Shown: piece after piece, positions 13,238 through 20,079 of the stretch
How positions within the stretch are numbered: position 1 is the first letter of the stretch
Layout of the letters: each line of letters opens with the position of its first letter
NCBI GenBank assembly: GCA_036557885.1
Contig: DATBGS010000127.1
Coordinates: forward strand, 1-22,054
DNA length: 22,054 nt
Reading direction: 5' to 3'
Origin: DATBGS01 sp036557885
GTDB taxonomy: Bacteria > Chloroflexota > Ktedonobacteria > Ktedonobacterales > DATBGS01
Translations under genes and position numbers: made by a program
Notes under the pieces: generated by a model
The model's input: only the letters and a program-made list of their open reading frames with translations
Database searches by the model: none
What the model was told of the DNA's origin: nothing

Positions 13238-14596
13238 ATGTTTCATAAAATCCTTATTGCCAACCGGGGCGAGATTGCCCTGCGCATCATCCGCGCCTGC
13301 CGTGAACTCGGCATTCGCACCGTCATTGCCTATTCTGAGGCAGACCGCGACTCGCTGCCGGTTAAGCTGGCCGACGAGCGCATCTGCATTGGCCCCGGCC
13401 CCAGCACCAAAAGCTATCTCAATATCCCCAATATCATCAGCGCCGCCATCAACACCAAGGCCGAGGCCATCCACCCCGGCTACGGCTTTCTCTCCGAAAA
13501 CACCAGCTTTGCCGAGATTTGCGCCGATTGCAAGATCAAGTTTATTGGCCCGCCGCCCTCGGTTGCGGCGGTCATGGGCGATAAAGTCACGGCACGCCAG
13601 GCAATGGCAAAGGCCGGGCTGCCCGTCTTGCCGGGCACCGGCATTTTGCGCTCGGTGGGCGAGGCCGAACAGGAAGCCTCGCGCATTGGCTACCCGCTGA
13701 TGATTAAATCGGCGGCAGGCGGCGGCGGGCGCGGCATTCGCATGGTCAACCGCAAAGAAGAGTTTGTGCATCTCTTCACCACTGCCCAGAGCGAGGTGCG
13801 CGAAGCCTTTCACGACGACGGCATGTATCTTGAGAAATGCGTCTCAAACGCCCGCCACCTGGAGGTGCAGGTGCTCTGCGACCAACATGGCAACGGCGTG
13901 CATCTGGGCGAGCGCAACTGCTCGGTGCAGCGGCGCCGCCAGAAGATGCTGGAAGAAGCGCCCAGCCACCAGCTTGCGCCTAAACTGCGCGAAGCCATTT
14001 GCAGCAAAGGCATCCAGGGCGCGCTCAGCATCGGCTATCACAACGCGGGCACGATGGAATTTCTGGTGGATGAAAAGAATAATTATTACTTCATGGAGAT
14101 GAACACCCGCCTTCAGGTGGAGCATCCCATCACCGAGGCCATTACCAGCGTGGACATCGTGCAGGAACAGTTACGCATTGCGGCGGGCGAACGCATGAAG
14201 CTCAAGCAGCAGGATATACACTTCTCCGGCCACGCCATTGAGTTTCGCGTCACCGCCGAAGATATGACGCTCGATTTCCGCCCGCAGACCGGCACCATCG
14301 AAGACTATCTGCCACCCAGCGGGCCGGGCGTGCGCGTGGATTCGCACCTGTTTCGCGGCTACACCGTGCCGCCTCATTACGATTCGCTGCTGGCAAAGCT
14401 GATCGTCTGGGGGCCAAACCGCGAGGCCGCCATTGCGCGCGGGCGGCGTGCCCTGGACGAATACGTCATCGGGGGCTTGACGACGACGATTCCATTTCAT
14501 CAGCGTTTGTTAAATAACCGGCAATTCCTGCGCGGCGAAACGACCACCACCTTCTTGCAGGAGCAGGCCGAGCAGTTGTTAAAGGCAGGTCAGTAA
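13238..14596 (+). CDS. accC: Acetyl-CoA carboxylase, biotin carboxylase subunit
   Basis: This 452-residue protein carboxylates biotin on the carrier protein using ATP and bicarbonate, the first half-reaction of acetyl-CoA carboxylase in fatty-acid synthesis. It is full length for AccC. Family marks in order: 'KILIANRGEIALRII' at the N-terminus, 'HPGYGFLSEN' (80-89), Lys116 in 'MGDK', the glycine-rich ATP loop 'SAAGGGGRGIRMV' (158-170), 'GERNCSVQRRRQK' (224-236) and the active-site strand 'EMNTRLQVEHPITE' (287-300) with Arg291 and Glu295. ATG 13238 follows a purine-rich GTGAGCAGG. The stop codon overlaps the fabF start as TAATG, so the two are translationally coupled. Pyruvate or propionyl-CoA carboxylase subunits are alternatives, but the AccB-like carrier and FabF neighbours favour AccC. 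Confidence 0.95.
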   Translation: MFHKILIANRGEIALRIIRACRELGIRTVIAYSEADRDSLPVKLADERICIGPGPSTKSYLNIPNIISAAINTKAEAIHPGYGFLSENTSFAEICADCKIKFIGPPPSVAAVMGDKVTARQAMAKAGLPVLPGTGILRSVGEAEQEASRIGYPLMIKSAAGGGGRGIRMVNRKEEFVHLFTTAQSEVREAFHDDGMYLEKCVSNARHLEVQVLCDQHGNGVHLGERNCSVQRRRQKMLEEAPSHQLAPKLREAICSKGIQGALSIGYHNAGTMEFLVDEKNNYYFMEMNTRLQVEHPITEAITSVDIVQEQLRIAAGERMKLKQQDIHFSGHAIEFRVTAEDMTLDFRPQTGTIEDYLPPSGPGVRVDSHLFRGYTVPPHYDSLLAKLIVWGPNREAAIARGRRALDEYVIGGLTTTIPFHQRLLNNRQFLRGETTTTFLQEQAEQLLKAGQ

Positions 14597-15834
14597 TGAC
14601 TTCACGAGTTGTTGTCACCGGCATGGGCATGGTGACTCCGCTGGGGAACGATGTCAAGAGCACCTGGGAGGCGCTGTGCCAGGGCAGGTCCGGCATTGCC
14701 CCCATTACCGAGTTTGACACCTCCAACCAGGAGGTCACATTCGGCGGCGAGATTAAAAACTTTGACGCCACGCAGTATATGGATCGCAAAGAGGTGCGGC
14801 GCAATGATCGCTTTGTACATCTCGCCGTTGCCGCGACAAAGCAGGCGGTGGACCAGGCCAGGCTCGACGTGGCTGCCAATGGGCCAGAAGTCGGCGTCTT
14901 GATCGGCTCCGGCATTGGCGGCTTGCATGCTACTCACGAGCAATTTAAGCTGCTTTATGATCGCGGGCCAGAGCGCATCAGCCCGTTCTTCATCACGCAA
15001 ATGATTGTAGACATTGCCTCTGGCTATGTCTCGATTCTGTTTGGGGCCAGGGGGCCAAACTTTGGCGTGGTTTCGGCCTGCGCAACCGGCGCCAATGGCA
15101 TTGGCGAGGCCGCCGAGATGATTCGGCGCGGCGACGCCAAAGCCATGATTGCCGGGGGCGCCGAATGCGCGCTCACGCCAATTGCCGTTGCCGCCTTCGC
15201 CAACATGCACGCGCTTTCGCACCGCAACGACGACCCGGCGGGTGCCAGCCGTCCCTTTGACGCCACCCGCGATGGCTTTGTGATGAGCGATGGCGCGGGT
15301 GTGCTGGTGTTGGAAGAACTGGAGTTTGCCAAAGCGCGCGGGGCGCCAATTCTGGCCGAGCTAATTGGCTATGCCGCCACCGCCGATGGCTACCACATCA
15401 CCGAGCCAGCCCCCGGCGGCGAGGGCCTGGTGCGCGCCATGAATCGCGCCATTCAGAAGGCGGGCATCAAGCCGGAGCAGGTGGAATACATCAACGCGCA
15501 TGGCACCTCCACGCCCTTCAATGACCGCACCGAAACGGCTTCCATCAAAACCGTCTTTGGCGAGCACGCACATAAGCTGGCGATCAGTTCCACCAAATCC
15601 ATGACCGGCCACACGCTGGGCGCGGCAGGCGGCATCGAGGCGATTTTCTCCGTGCTGGCGCTGCAAAAGGGCGTGCTGCCGCCAACCATCAACCTGCATC
15701 ATCCCGACCCGGAGTGCGACCTGGATTACGTGCCCAACGAGGCGCGTCACAAAACGATCAGCGTGGCGATGTCAAACTCAATGGGCTTTGGCGGCCACAA
15801 CGCCTGCCTGATCTTCAAGAAGTACGAGGGCTGA
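14596..15834 (+). CDS. fabF: Beta-ketoacyl-ACP synthase II
   Basis: The 412-residue protein condenses malonyl-ACP with a growing acyl-ACP, the chain-lengthening step of fatty-acid synthesis. The Cys-His-His triad is complete: Cys162 in 'VVSACATGANGIGEA', His302 in 'INAHGTSTPFND' and His339 in 'SSTKSMTGHTLGAAG', with Lys334 and the C-terminal 'GFGGHNACL' loop. These match E. coli FabF Cys163, His303 and His340 by position. The start overlaps the accC stop by one base. It is placed between the two acetyl-CoA carboxylase subunit genes, so malonyl-CoA supply and its use are co-expressed. It belongs to the FabF/KAS II group, not FabH. Confidence 0.95.
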   Translation: MTSRVVVTGMGMVTPLGNDVKSTWEALCQGRSGIAPITEFDTSNQEVTFGGEIKNFDATQYMDRKEVRRNDRFVHLAVAATKQAVDQARLDVAANGPEVGVLIGSGIGGLHATHEQFKLLYDRGPERISPFFITQMIVDIASGYVSILFGARGPNFGVVSACATGANGIGEAAEMIRRGDAKAMIAGGAECALTPIAVAAFANMHALSHRNDDPAGASRPFDATRDGFVMSDGAGVLVLEELEFAKARGAPILAELIGYAATADGYHITEPAPGGEGLVRAMNRAIQKAGIKPEQVEYINAHGTSTPFNDRTETASIKTVFGEHAHKLAISSTKSMTGHTLGAAGGIEAIFSVLALQKGVLPPTINLHHPDPECDLDYVPNEARHKTISVAMSNSMGFGGHNACLIFKKYEG

Positions 15835-15837
15835 TGA

Positions 15838-16350
15838 ATGAGCGAGCAAGCAAACATCATCATACGGGTGCAGGCGCTGATAGAGGCGCTGGAAAATACC
15901 GAGGTGGGCGAACTGGAACTGACCGATGGCGGCACGACAATTCAGATCAAGCGCACCTCGGCCATTGTTCCAACCGTCCTGGCGGCGCCTGCTGGCAGCA
16001 TGCCCGCCTACCCTATGCCCATGCTGCCGGGCACGCCAGCGCTGCCCACCGCTGTCCCCGCTCCAGCCGCCGGGCGCGCAGCCAACAAACAGCGCCCCGC
16101 CGAAGAACAAGGCGTGGCAGTGGTTTCTCCGCTCATGGGCGTGTATTATAGCTCGCCCTCGCCCGATTCCGACGCCTTTGTCAAAGTGGGCGACGCGGTG
16201 CAGGCCGGGCAGGTCGTCGCCATCGTGGAGGCGATGAAGGTCTTTAACGAGGTCAAAAGCGAGATTGCCGGGATCGTCGTGGCCTTGCCTGCCCAGAACG
16301 GACAATTGGTGCAAAAAGGCGACCCGCTGGTGCGCATCCAGCCTATTTGA
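15838..16350 (+). CDS. accB: Biotin carboxyl carrier protein of acetyl-CoA carboxylase
   Basis: The 170-residue protein carries biotin between the carboxylase and transferase subunits. The N-terminal ~40 residues match the BCCP pattern ('VQALIEALENTEVGELEL'), followed by a Pro/Ala-rich flexible linker (about 44-80) and a biotinyl domain (about 93-170). The biotinylated lysine is Lys134 in 'VEAMKVFNEV'. ATG 15838 lies 3 bp after the fabF stop and has GAGGG at 15826-15830, inside fabF, as its ribosome site. An overlapping ATG at 15834 is in another frame. No accA or accD (transferase) lies in the window, so the rest of the enzyme is encoded elsewhere. Confidence 0.93.
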   Translation: MSEQANIIIRVQALIEALENTEVGELELTDGGTTIQIKRTSAIVPTVLAAPAGSMPAYPMPMLPGTPALPTAVPAPAAGRAANKQRPAEEQGVAVVSPLMGVYYSSPSPDSDAFVKVGDAVQAGQVVAIVEAMKVFNEVKSEIAGIVVALPAQNGQLVQKGDPLVRIQPI

Positions 16351-16353
16351 GCA

Positions 16354-16376
16354 GCGGAAGGCTCTATTACCTTCGC
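16354..16376 (+). terminator. Weak hairpin after accB
   Basis: GCGGAAGG (16354-16361) can pair with CCTTCGC (16370-16376) with one bulged G. Only TT follows, so it is a poor intrinsic terminator, but it is placed directly after the last gene of the operon. Confidence 0.3.
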
Positions 16377-16418
16377 TTAACACAGCCCTGCTATAATTAG
16401 GAATAGCGGGCTGCTGCC

Positions 16419-16460
16419 GCCGCCGTGCCCTTCTGTCTTAGGATGCCCCTGCTTTGAGGG
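16419..16460. repeat. 42-bp dispersed repeat, copy 2
   Basis: It matches 1353-1394 over 42 bp with one difference (GGATGCC here, GGGTGCC there). It lies in the short gap between accB and the convergent DinB-like gene. Confidence 0.8.
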
Positions 16461-16478
16461 AGCAGTCCGCCAGGGTGG

Positions 16479-16964
16479 TTATCCGCGCAGCCGCCCCACT
16501 GCCGCCTGCATCGCTTCCAGGTGTTCCTGCTCGTGGCCGCCAATGCTATCCAGAAGATAGGCTGCCAGCGTGTCTTTCCACTCCGGCCAGGGATGCTGGC
16601 GGTTGAGCGCCTCATCACCCAGCCCGCGAATAAGCTGAAGCAGCGCCTCACGTGCCGCCGCCAACTGCTGCACCTGCTCCTGCGGAGTAAGATGCTCGTG
16701 CCGGGCCACCTCCTTTTCGTTCCAGGTGTCTTCATCGGTCATCTGGGCAAAGATGGCTGGTTTGGCGCCCGTTGCCAGGCGCTCCGGCACAAAGCCCGTG
16801 ACCGTCTGTTCCCAGGCCGCCACGTGCGCCAACACGTTTTTAATGGACCACTCACCTACGACGCCCTTCTGGTCCAGCGTGGCATTGGACAAGCCCGCGA
16901 AGGTTTCCAGCAGCGTGTGGCGGCTGCGGGTCAGGGACTCGATTACATCGCTCGTTGCGGACAT
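16479..16964 (-). CDS. DinB/ClbS-like four-helix protein
   Basis: The 161-residue protein fits the DinB-like superfamily of metal-binding four-helix bundles. The three probable metal ligands are His47 ('NVLAHVAAWEQ'), His144 and His148 ('GGHEQEHLEAM'). 'EWSIKNVLAHVAAWE' and 'LAAAREALLQLIRGL' are typical of the ClbS/DfsB branch, some of which protect DNA against reactive small molecules and others of which are thiol-dependent transferases. The actual function is unknown. ATG 16964 has AAGGAG 6 nt upstream. It is the last gene of the minus-strand cluster and follows the GNAT gene by 69 bp. Confidence 0.82.
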   Translation of the reverse strand: MSATSDVIESLTRSRHTLLETFAGLSNATLDQKGVVGEWSIKNVLAHVAAWEQTVTGFVPERLATGAKPAIFAQMTDEDTWNEKEVARHEHLTPQEQVQQLAAAREALLQLIRGLGDEALNRQHPWPEWKDTLAAYLLDSIGGHEQEHLEAMQAAVGRLRG

Positions 16965-17033
16965 GAAAAACTCCTTGCTACCTCTATCCCCTTACTTACA
17001 CCCTGATACTGTTTTCCACCTGGCAGAAAATCC

Positions 17034-17609
17034 CTAAAGAGAGAAGTCCTCTGGGATGAAAGAGAACACCACCGCGTCATATGGTCGCCCGTTCCACCAT
17101 AATCCATTCCGTAATATCCCTTCCTGGGTTGCTCCTGCCTTGAGCGCCACTCCTCTGCTGGGAAGATTGGTGCTGACGACGACAATCTCAATGCGCTGCA
17201 CGCCCAATGACCGAAACGCCCACTGCGCAACCAGGCGCGAGGCTTGACTGGCAATCCCCTTTCCCGTCTGAGAGGTACGCACCCAATAGCTCAGATTAGC
17301 CTTCGATTGCTGCTTGTTCAGGCCGCTCATGGCGCATGACCCAAGATACCCCTCCGCTGGCCCCGACAAGATCGCAAACTCGTAGTGCTGTCCTTGATCC
17401 CACAAAGACTGACACGTCTCCGCCCAGTCGCGGGTTTCGTTCAGCGAGAACCCTTCGTGCCACCAGAGCATCGTCGTACTAAGCGCTGGTGATGATTCCA
17501 CTATTGCCGCGTGCATCGCTTCAGCATCGCCTGGCAACAAAGTACGCAAGGTGATCGCTTGACCAGCCAGTGTGACAGGGCGGGGCAGCGACATGGATGG
17601 GGTCGTCAT
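17034..17609 (-). CDS. GNAT N-acetyltransferase, RimJ/RimL-like
   Basis: The 191-residue protein has the GNAT fold and should move an acetyl group from acetyl-CoA to an amine. The opening 'ITLRTLLPGDAEAMHAAI' and the acetyl-CoA loop 'YWVRTSQTGKGIASQASRLV' (108-127, Q/R-x-x-G-x-A) are diagnostic of the RimJ/RimL type. 'VVSTNLPSRGVALKAGATQEG' closes the fold. The substrate may be a ribosomal-protein N-terminus or a small molecule. ATG 17609 has AGGAAAGG about 8 nt upstream; ATG 17594 is an alternative. It lies 44 bp after one DinB-like gene and 69 bp before another, within the same probable transcript. Confidence 0.88.
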   Translation of the reverse strand: MTTPSMSLPRPVTLAGQAITLRTLLPGDAEAMHAAIVESSPALSTTMLWWHEGFSLNETRDWAETCQSLWDQGQHYEFAILSGPAEGYLGSCAMSGLNKQQSKANLSYWVRTSQTGKGIASQASRLVAQWAFRSLGVQRIEIVVVSTNLPSRGVALKAGATQEGILRNGLWWNGRPYDAVVFSFIPEDFSL

Positions 17610-17653
17610 TCATCGTGCCTTTCCTAAATGTCCCTTGCAATCCACAAACGAAA

Positions 17654-18163
17654 CTACAGATCAGGCGCGGCCAGACCGTGTATCCCCAGCGTGAGCGAAA
17701 GCTCACCGCCATGATGCAAATCATGTTCGATGAGATGCCAAATAACGAATTGGCGCGTAAAGCTGTCCTCTCCTGGAAAGGTGGGAGGAAAGACTTCCTC
17801 CAGATCGGAAATGGTCCAGCGCCCAAGCGCCGCCTGGATAACCTGCCAGGTGATTTCCAGCCCATTGACCAGTTCTGCCGCGCTTCGTGCGGGCGGCGGG
17901 GGGCCATCCCACCCGGTTTGCGCATGCCACCCATCCCACTCCATCAGGGCGTCCAGTTCTGCGCCACCTTCGCGCAGATCAAGATGTAACCACCTGGCGC
18001 GGGTGGCAATCATGTGAGACGCCTGCTGGCCGAGCGCGCGCAACTGCGGCGCAGCCCGCAAGGTAAGCTGTTCCGGCGTAAGCGGCGCAATCGCTTTGAC
18101 GAGCAGACCCTGGTAGACATCCCAGCCGTTGTAAAAAGGGGCCACCGCAGATTGTACGCTCAT
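17654..18163 (-). CDS. DinB-like protein, tandem paralog A
   Basis: The 169-residue protein belongs to the DinB-like superfamily. Probable metal ligands are His50 ('QQASHMIATRARW') and the pair His147/His151 in 'IEHDLHHGGELS'. It shares its N-terminal 'FYNGWDVYQGLLVKAIAP' and C-terminal 'GELSLTLGIHGLAAPDL' almost exactly with the next gene upstream (18196-18684), while the middle differs, including an 'AQTGWDGPPPPARSAAE' stretch here. ATG 18163 has GAGGAG about 11 nt upstream, a long spacing. It is 32 bp after the paralog, in the same operon. The function is unknown; the enzyme or stress-protection roles known in this superfamily cannot be distinguished. Confidence 0.82.
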   Translation of the reverse strand: MSVQSAVAPFYNGWDVYQGLLVKAIAPLTPEQLTLRAAPQLRALGQQASHMIATRARWLHLDLREGGAELDALMEWDGWHAQTGWDGPPPPARSAAELVNGLEITWQVIQAALGRWTISDLEEVFPPTFPGEDSFTRQFVIWHLIEHDLHHGGELSLTLGIHGLAAPDL

Positions 18164-18195
18164 CAGAGAGTGCTCCTCTCAGTCTCCTGTACTAT

Positions 18196-18684
18196 TTACA
18201 AGTCTGGCGCGGCCAGACCGTGTATCCCCAATGTGAGCGAAAGCTCGCCGCCATGATGCAGGTCGTGCTCAATGAGATGCCAGATCACCCACTGGCGCGA
18301 GAGCGCGTATGGCTCGCCGCGCCATTCGCCACGAAACACATACTCCAGATCGGCGGGCGTCCAGCGCACCAGGCACGCTTGCATGAGTTGCCAGGTTATC
18401 TCCAGCCCTTCGACAAACTCCTGGGCAGTGCGCTCCTCCGCGTGTCTGCCAAAGCGTTCTCTTTGCTCCAGCAAATCAGGGCTGCCTTCGCCCATCACCA
18501 TATGAAACCAGATAATGCGCCCGGCAATGATATGCCCGGCAAGCTCGGCAATGCTGCGCAGATTTGGCGCGGAACGCAGCGCAAGCTGTTCCGGTGTGAG
18601 CGGCGCAATCGCTTTGACGAGCAGACCCTGGTAAACATCCCAGCCGTTGTAAAAAGGGGCAATCGCCTGCTGCTGTTCGCTCAT
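18196..18684 (-). CDS. DinB-like protein, tandem paralog B
   Basis: The 162-residue protein is the closest relative of the following gene at 17654-18163 and keeps the same ligand pattern: His51 ('AELAGHIIAGRIIW') and His140/His144 ('IEHDLHHGGELS'). The middle (about residues 42-130) differs from its paralog and carries 'LLEQRERFGRHAEERTAQEF' instead of the Pro-rich stretch. Its start codon overlaps the stop of the gene upstream as ATGA, a sign of translational coupling. The function is unknown. Confidence 0.83.
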   Translation of the reverse strand: MSEQQQAIAPFYNGWDVYQGLLVKAIAPLTPEQLALRSAPNLRSIAELAGHIIAGRIIWFHMVMGEGSPDLLEQRERFGRHAEERTAQEFVEGLEITWQLMQACLVRWTPADLEYVFRGEWRGEPYALSRQWVIWHLIEHDLHHGGELSLTLGIHGLAAPDL

Positions 18685-19178
18685 GCGCCCTGCTCCAGCC
18701 AGCGCCGAATGTTGCCGCCGTGCTCCTCATAATGCCCGTAGGAATTGCCGACGATAAAGGGCCAGATGGGATTGCCAGAGGTGCTCCAGGGCGCGGGCGA
18801 GTTCAGCGTCTCATCGCTCATCTTCTCAATCGCAGCAATCACCTGCTGATACGACGAGCGAAACAACGCCAGCACTCCAGCAACAGGGCGATCTTTATTT
18901 TGCTGAAAAATGTGCGCGTTCATCTCATCCTCGCTGGAAAACCCCGGCATAAACTCTGATGGCTTAGTGTTGGCAAGGACGCCCTGAAGGACGTCCAGCA
19001 GGTAATTCTGCCAGACGGTGAGGTGCGCCAGGTTGTCTTTGACCGACCAGGGGCCATTGACGCTGGGGTCCGTCATCTGCGCCTGACTCAACGGGGCAAT
19101 AAGGCCCTCAAGCTCATCGTATCCGGCCTGGATGCGGCGGAGCAGTTCCGCCTTCTCAACCTTGATTTCTTCTGCCAT
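18681..19178 (-). CDS. ClbS/DfsB-like four-helix protein
   Basis: This 165-residue protein heads the DinB-like cluster. Probable metal ligands are His52 ('DNLAHLTVWQNYLL'), His149 and His153 ('SYGHYEEHGGNIRRW'). 'EKAELLRRIQAGYDELEGLI' at the N-terminus and 'GPWSVKDNLAHL' are typical of the ClbS/DfsB family; ClbS itself is a colibactin-resistance hydrolase, but most members are uncharacterised. ATG 19178 has AAAGGAG 7 nt upstream. The 63-bp palindrome at 19205-19267 lies directly upstream, and no clear promoter is visible in the 107-bp gap, so transcription may come partly from the hydrolase gene or from within that gap. Confidence 0.83.
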   Translation of the reverse strand: MAEEIKVEKAELLRRIQAGYDELEGLIAPLSQAQMTDPSVNGPWSVKDNLAHLTVWQNYLLDVLQGVLANTKPSEFMPGFSSEDEMNAHIFQQNKDRPVAGVLALFRSSYQQVIAAIEKMSDETLNSPAPWSTSGNPIWPFIVGNSYGHYEEHGGNIRRWLEQGA

Positions 19179-19204
19179 GTGATTGCTCCTTTGTATTAGC
19201 TGCT

Positions 19205-19267
19205 GCTTGTAGCCCCGGCGCCCCTGCCGGGCCGCGCTGCCCCGGCAGGGGCGCCGGGGCTACAAGC
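19205..19267. repeat. 63-bp perfect palindrome (REP-like), copy 2
   Basis: The arms 19205-19231 and 19241-19267 are exact reverse complements over 27 bp (GCTTGTAGCCCCGGCGCCCC... inward), around a 9-bp centre. The length and wording match 1234-1296. It separates the hydrolase stop from the DinB-like cluster on the same strand, so an RNA hairpin here could reduce or modulate read-through. Confidence 0.88.
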
Positions 19268-19285
19268 ACTTCTGCTGCTTGCACC

Positions 19286-19951
19286 TTAACTTAGGTGCTG
19301 ATGGAGAAACGCCAGCGTGCGCTCCCAGGCCACGCGAGCGGCTTCCGGGTTGTACGCATCGGGACGATCTTCTTCAACGAACCAGTGGATGGTGCCGGGA
19401 TAGCGATAGACAGTGGCTTCTTTCCCTGCGGCGCGCAAGACAGGCCCCAGCTTCTCCATCTCCTCTTCCGGCTCCCACTCGTCGTGTTCGGCAAAGTGCA
19501 CCAGATATGCCGCGCGCGCCTTGCCAAAATCGGGTTCTGACCACGCCCCGTAGAAGCTGACCACCGCCGCTATCTCATCGGGGAGCTGCGTGGAGAGCAG
19601 CAGCGCGTGGGCCGCGCCCATTGAACAGCCAATGGTCCCTATCCCGCTACCCTGCACAGACGGATGCCCACGCAAAAAGGCCACCGCGCTCTTGATCTCT
19701 TCTTCCGCCTGCTGATCATCGAACGTAGATTGTACCTGCTTTGCCTCATCAATGGTCCTGGCAACGACGCCATGATACAGGTCCGGCGCAAACGCCACAA
19801 AGCCAGCCTGGGCCAGCCGCTCACACACCTGCTTGAAAAAGTCGTTGAGTCCCCACCACGCATGCAGCACCAGCACCCCAGGCCCTTTGCCGCTTTTTGG
19901 CAGCGCCAGATAGCCAGGGGCCGTTTTCTCGTTTACAGGAAACTCGATCAT
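19286..19951 (-). CDS. Dienelactone hydrolase-family alpha/beta hydrolase
   Basis: The 221-residue protein is an alpha/beta hydrolase of dienelactone-hydrolase type. The N-terminal 'PGVLVLHAWWGLNDFFKQV' holds the oxyanion region, and 'FVAFAPDLYHG' is a family mark. The nucleophile elbow is 'TIGCSMGAAHA', so the nucleophile position is Ser110 (G-C-S-M-G) where classic dienelactone hydrolases have Cys. Asp157 ('FAEHDEWEP') and His189 ('YPGTIHWF') complete the triad. The substrate is unknown. ATG 19951 follows GAAAGAAGAAAG; a TTG at 19987 or GTG at 19981 would add 10-12 unlikely residues. It is divergent from the WYL regulator. Confidence 0.85.
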   Translation of the reverse strand: MIEFPVNEKTAPGYLALPKSGKGPGVLVLHAWWGLNDFFKQVCERLAQAGFVAFAPDLYHGVVARTIDEAKQVQSTFDDQQAEEEIKSAVAFLRGHPSVQGSGIGTIGCSMGAAHALLLSTQLPDEIAAVVSFYGAWSEPDFGKARAAYLVHFAEHDEWEPEEEMEKLGPVLRAAGKEATVYRYPGTIHWFVEEDRPDAYNPEAARVAWERTLAFLHQHLS

Positions 19952-19996
19952 CGGCTTTCTTCTTTCTTCGTTTCTGTTCACGGTCAACGCTTCCTC

Positions 19997-20025
19997 TTGA
20001 TTCTCGCACCGAAACAGGGCATAAT
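19997..20025 (+). promoter_or_regulatory. Probable sigma70-type promoter of the WYL regulator
   Basis: TTGATT (19997-20002), 17 bp, CATAAT (20020-20025). The start near 20032 gives a leader of about 48 nt. The divergent hydrolase starts 46 bp away on the other strand, so a regulator bound here could act on both. Confidence 0.55.
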
Positions 20026-20079
20026 CGTTCCTGATTGGGATGAGTTTTACTACGACACAAAAATTCCTATGGGAGGCGT

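Noticed and set aside
16392..16397. TATAAT on the plus strand after accB
   Set aside because: There is no -35, no extended -10 and no gene or structured RNA downstream before the convergent DinB-like gene.
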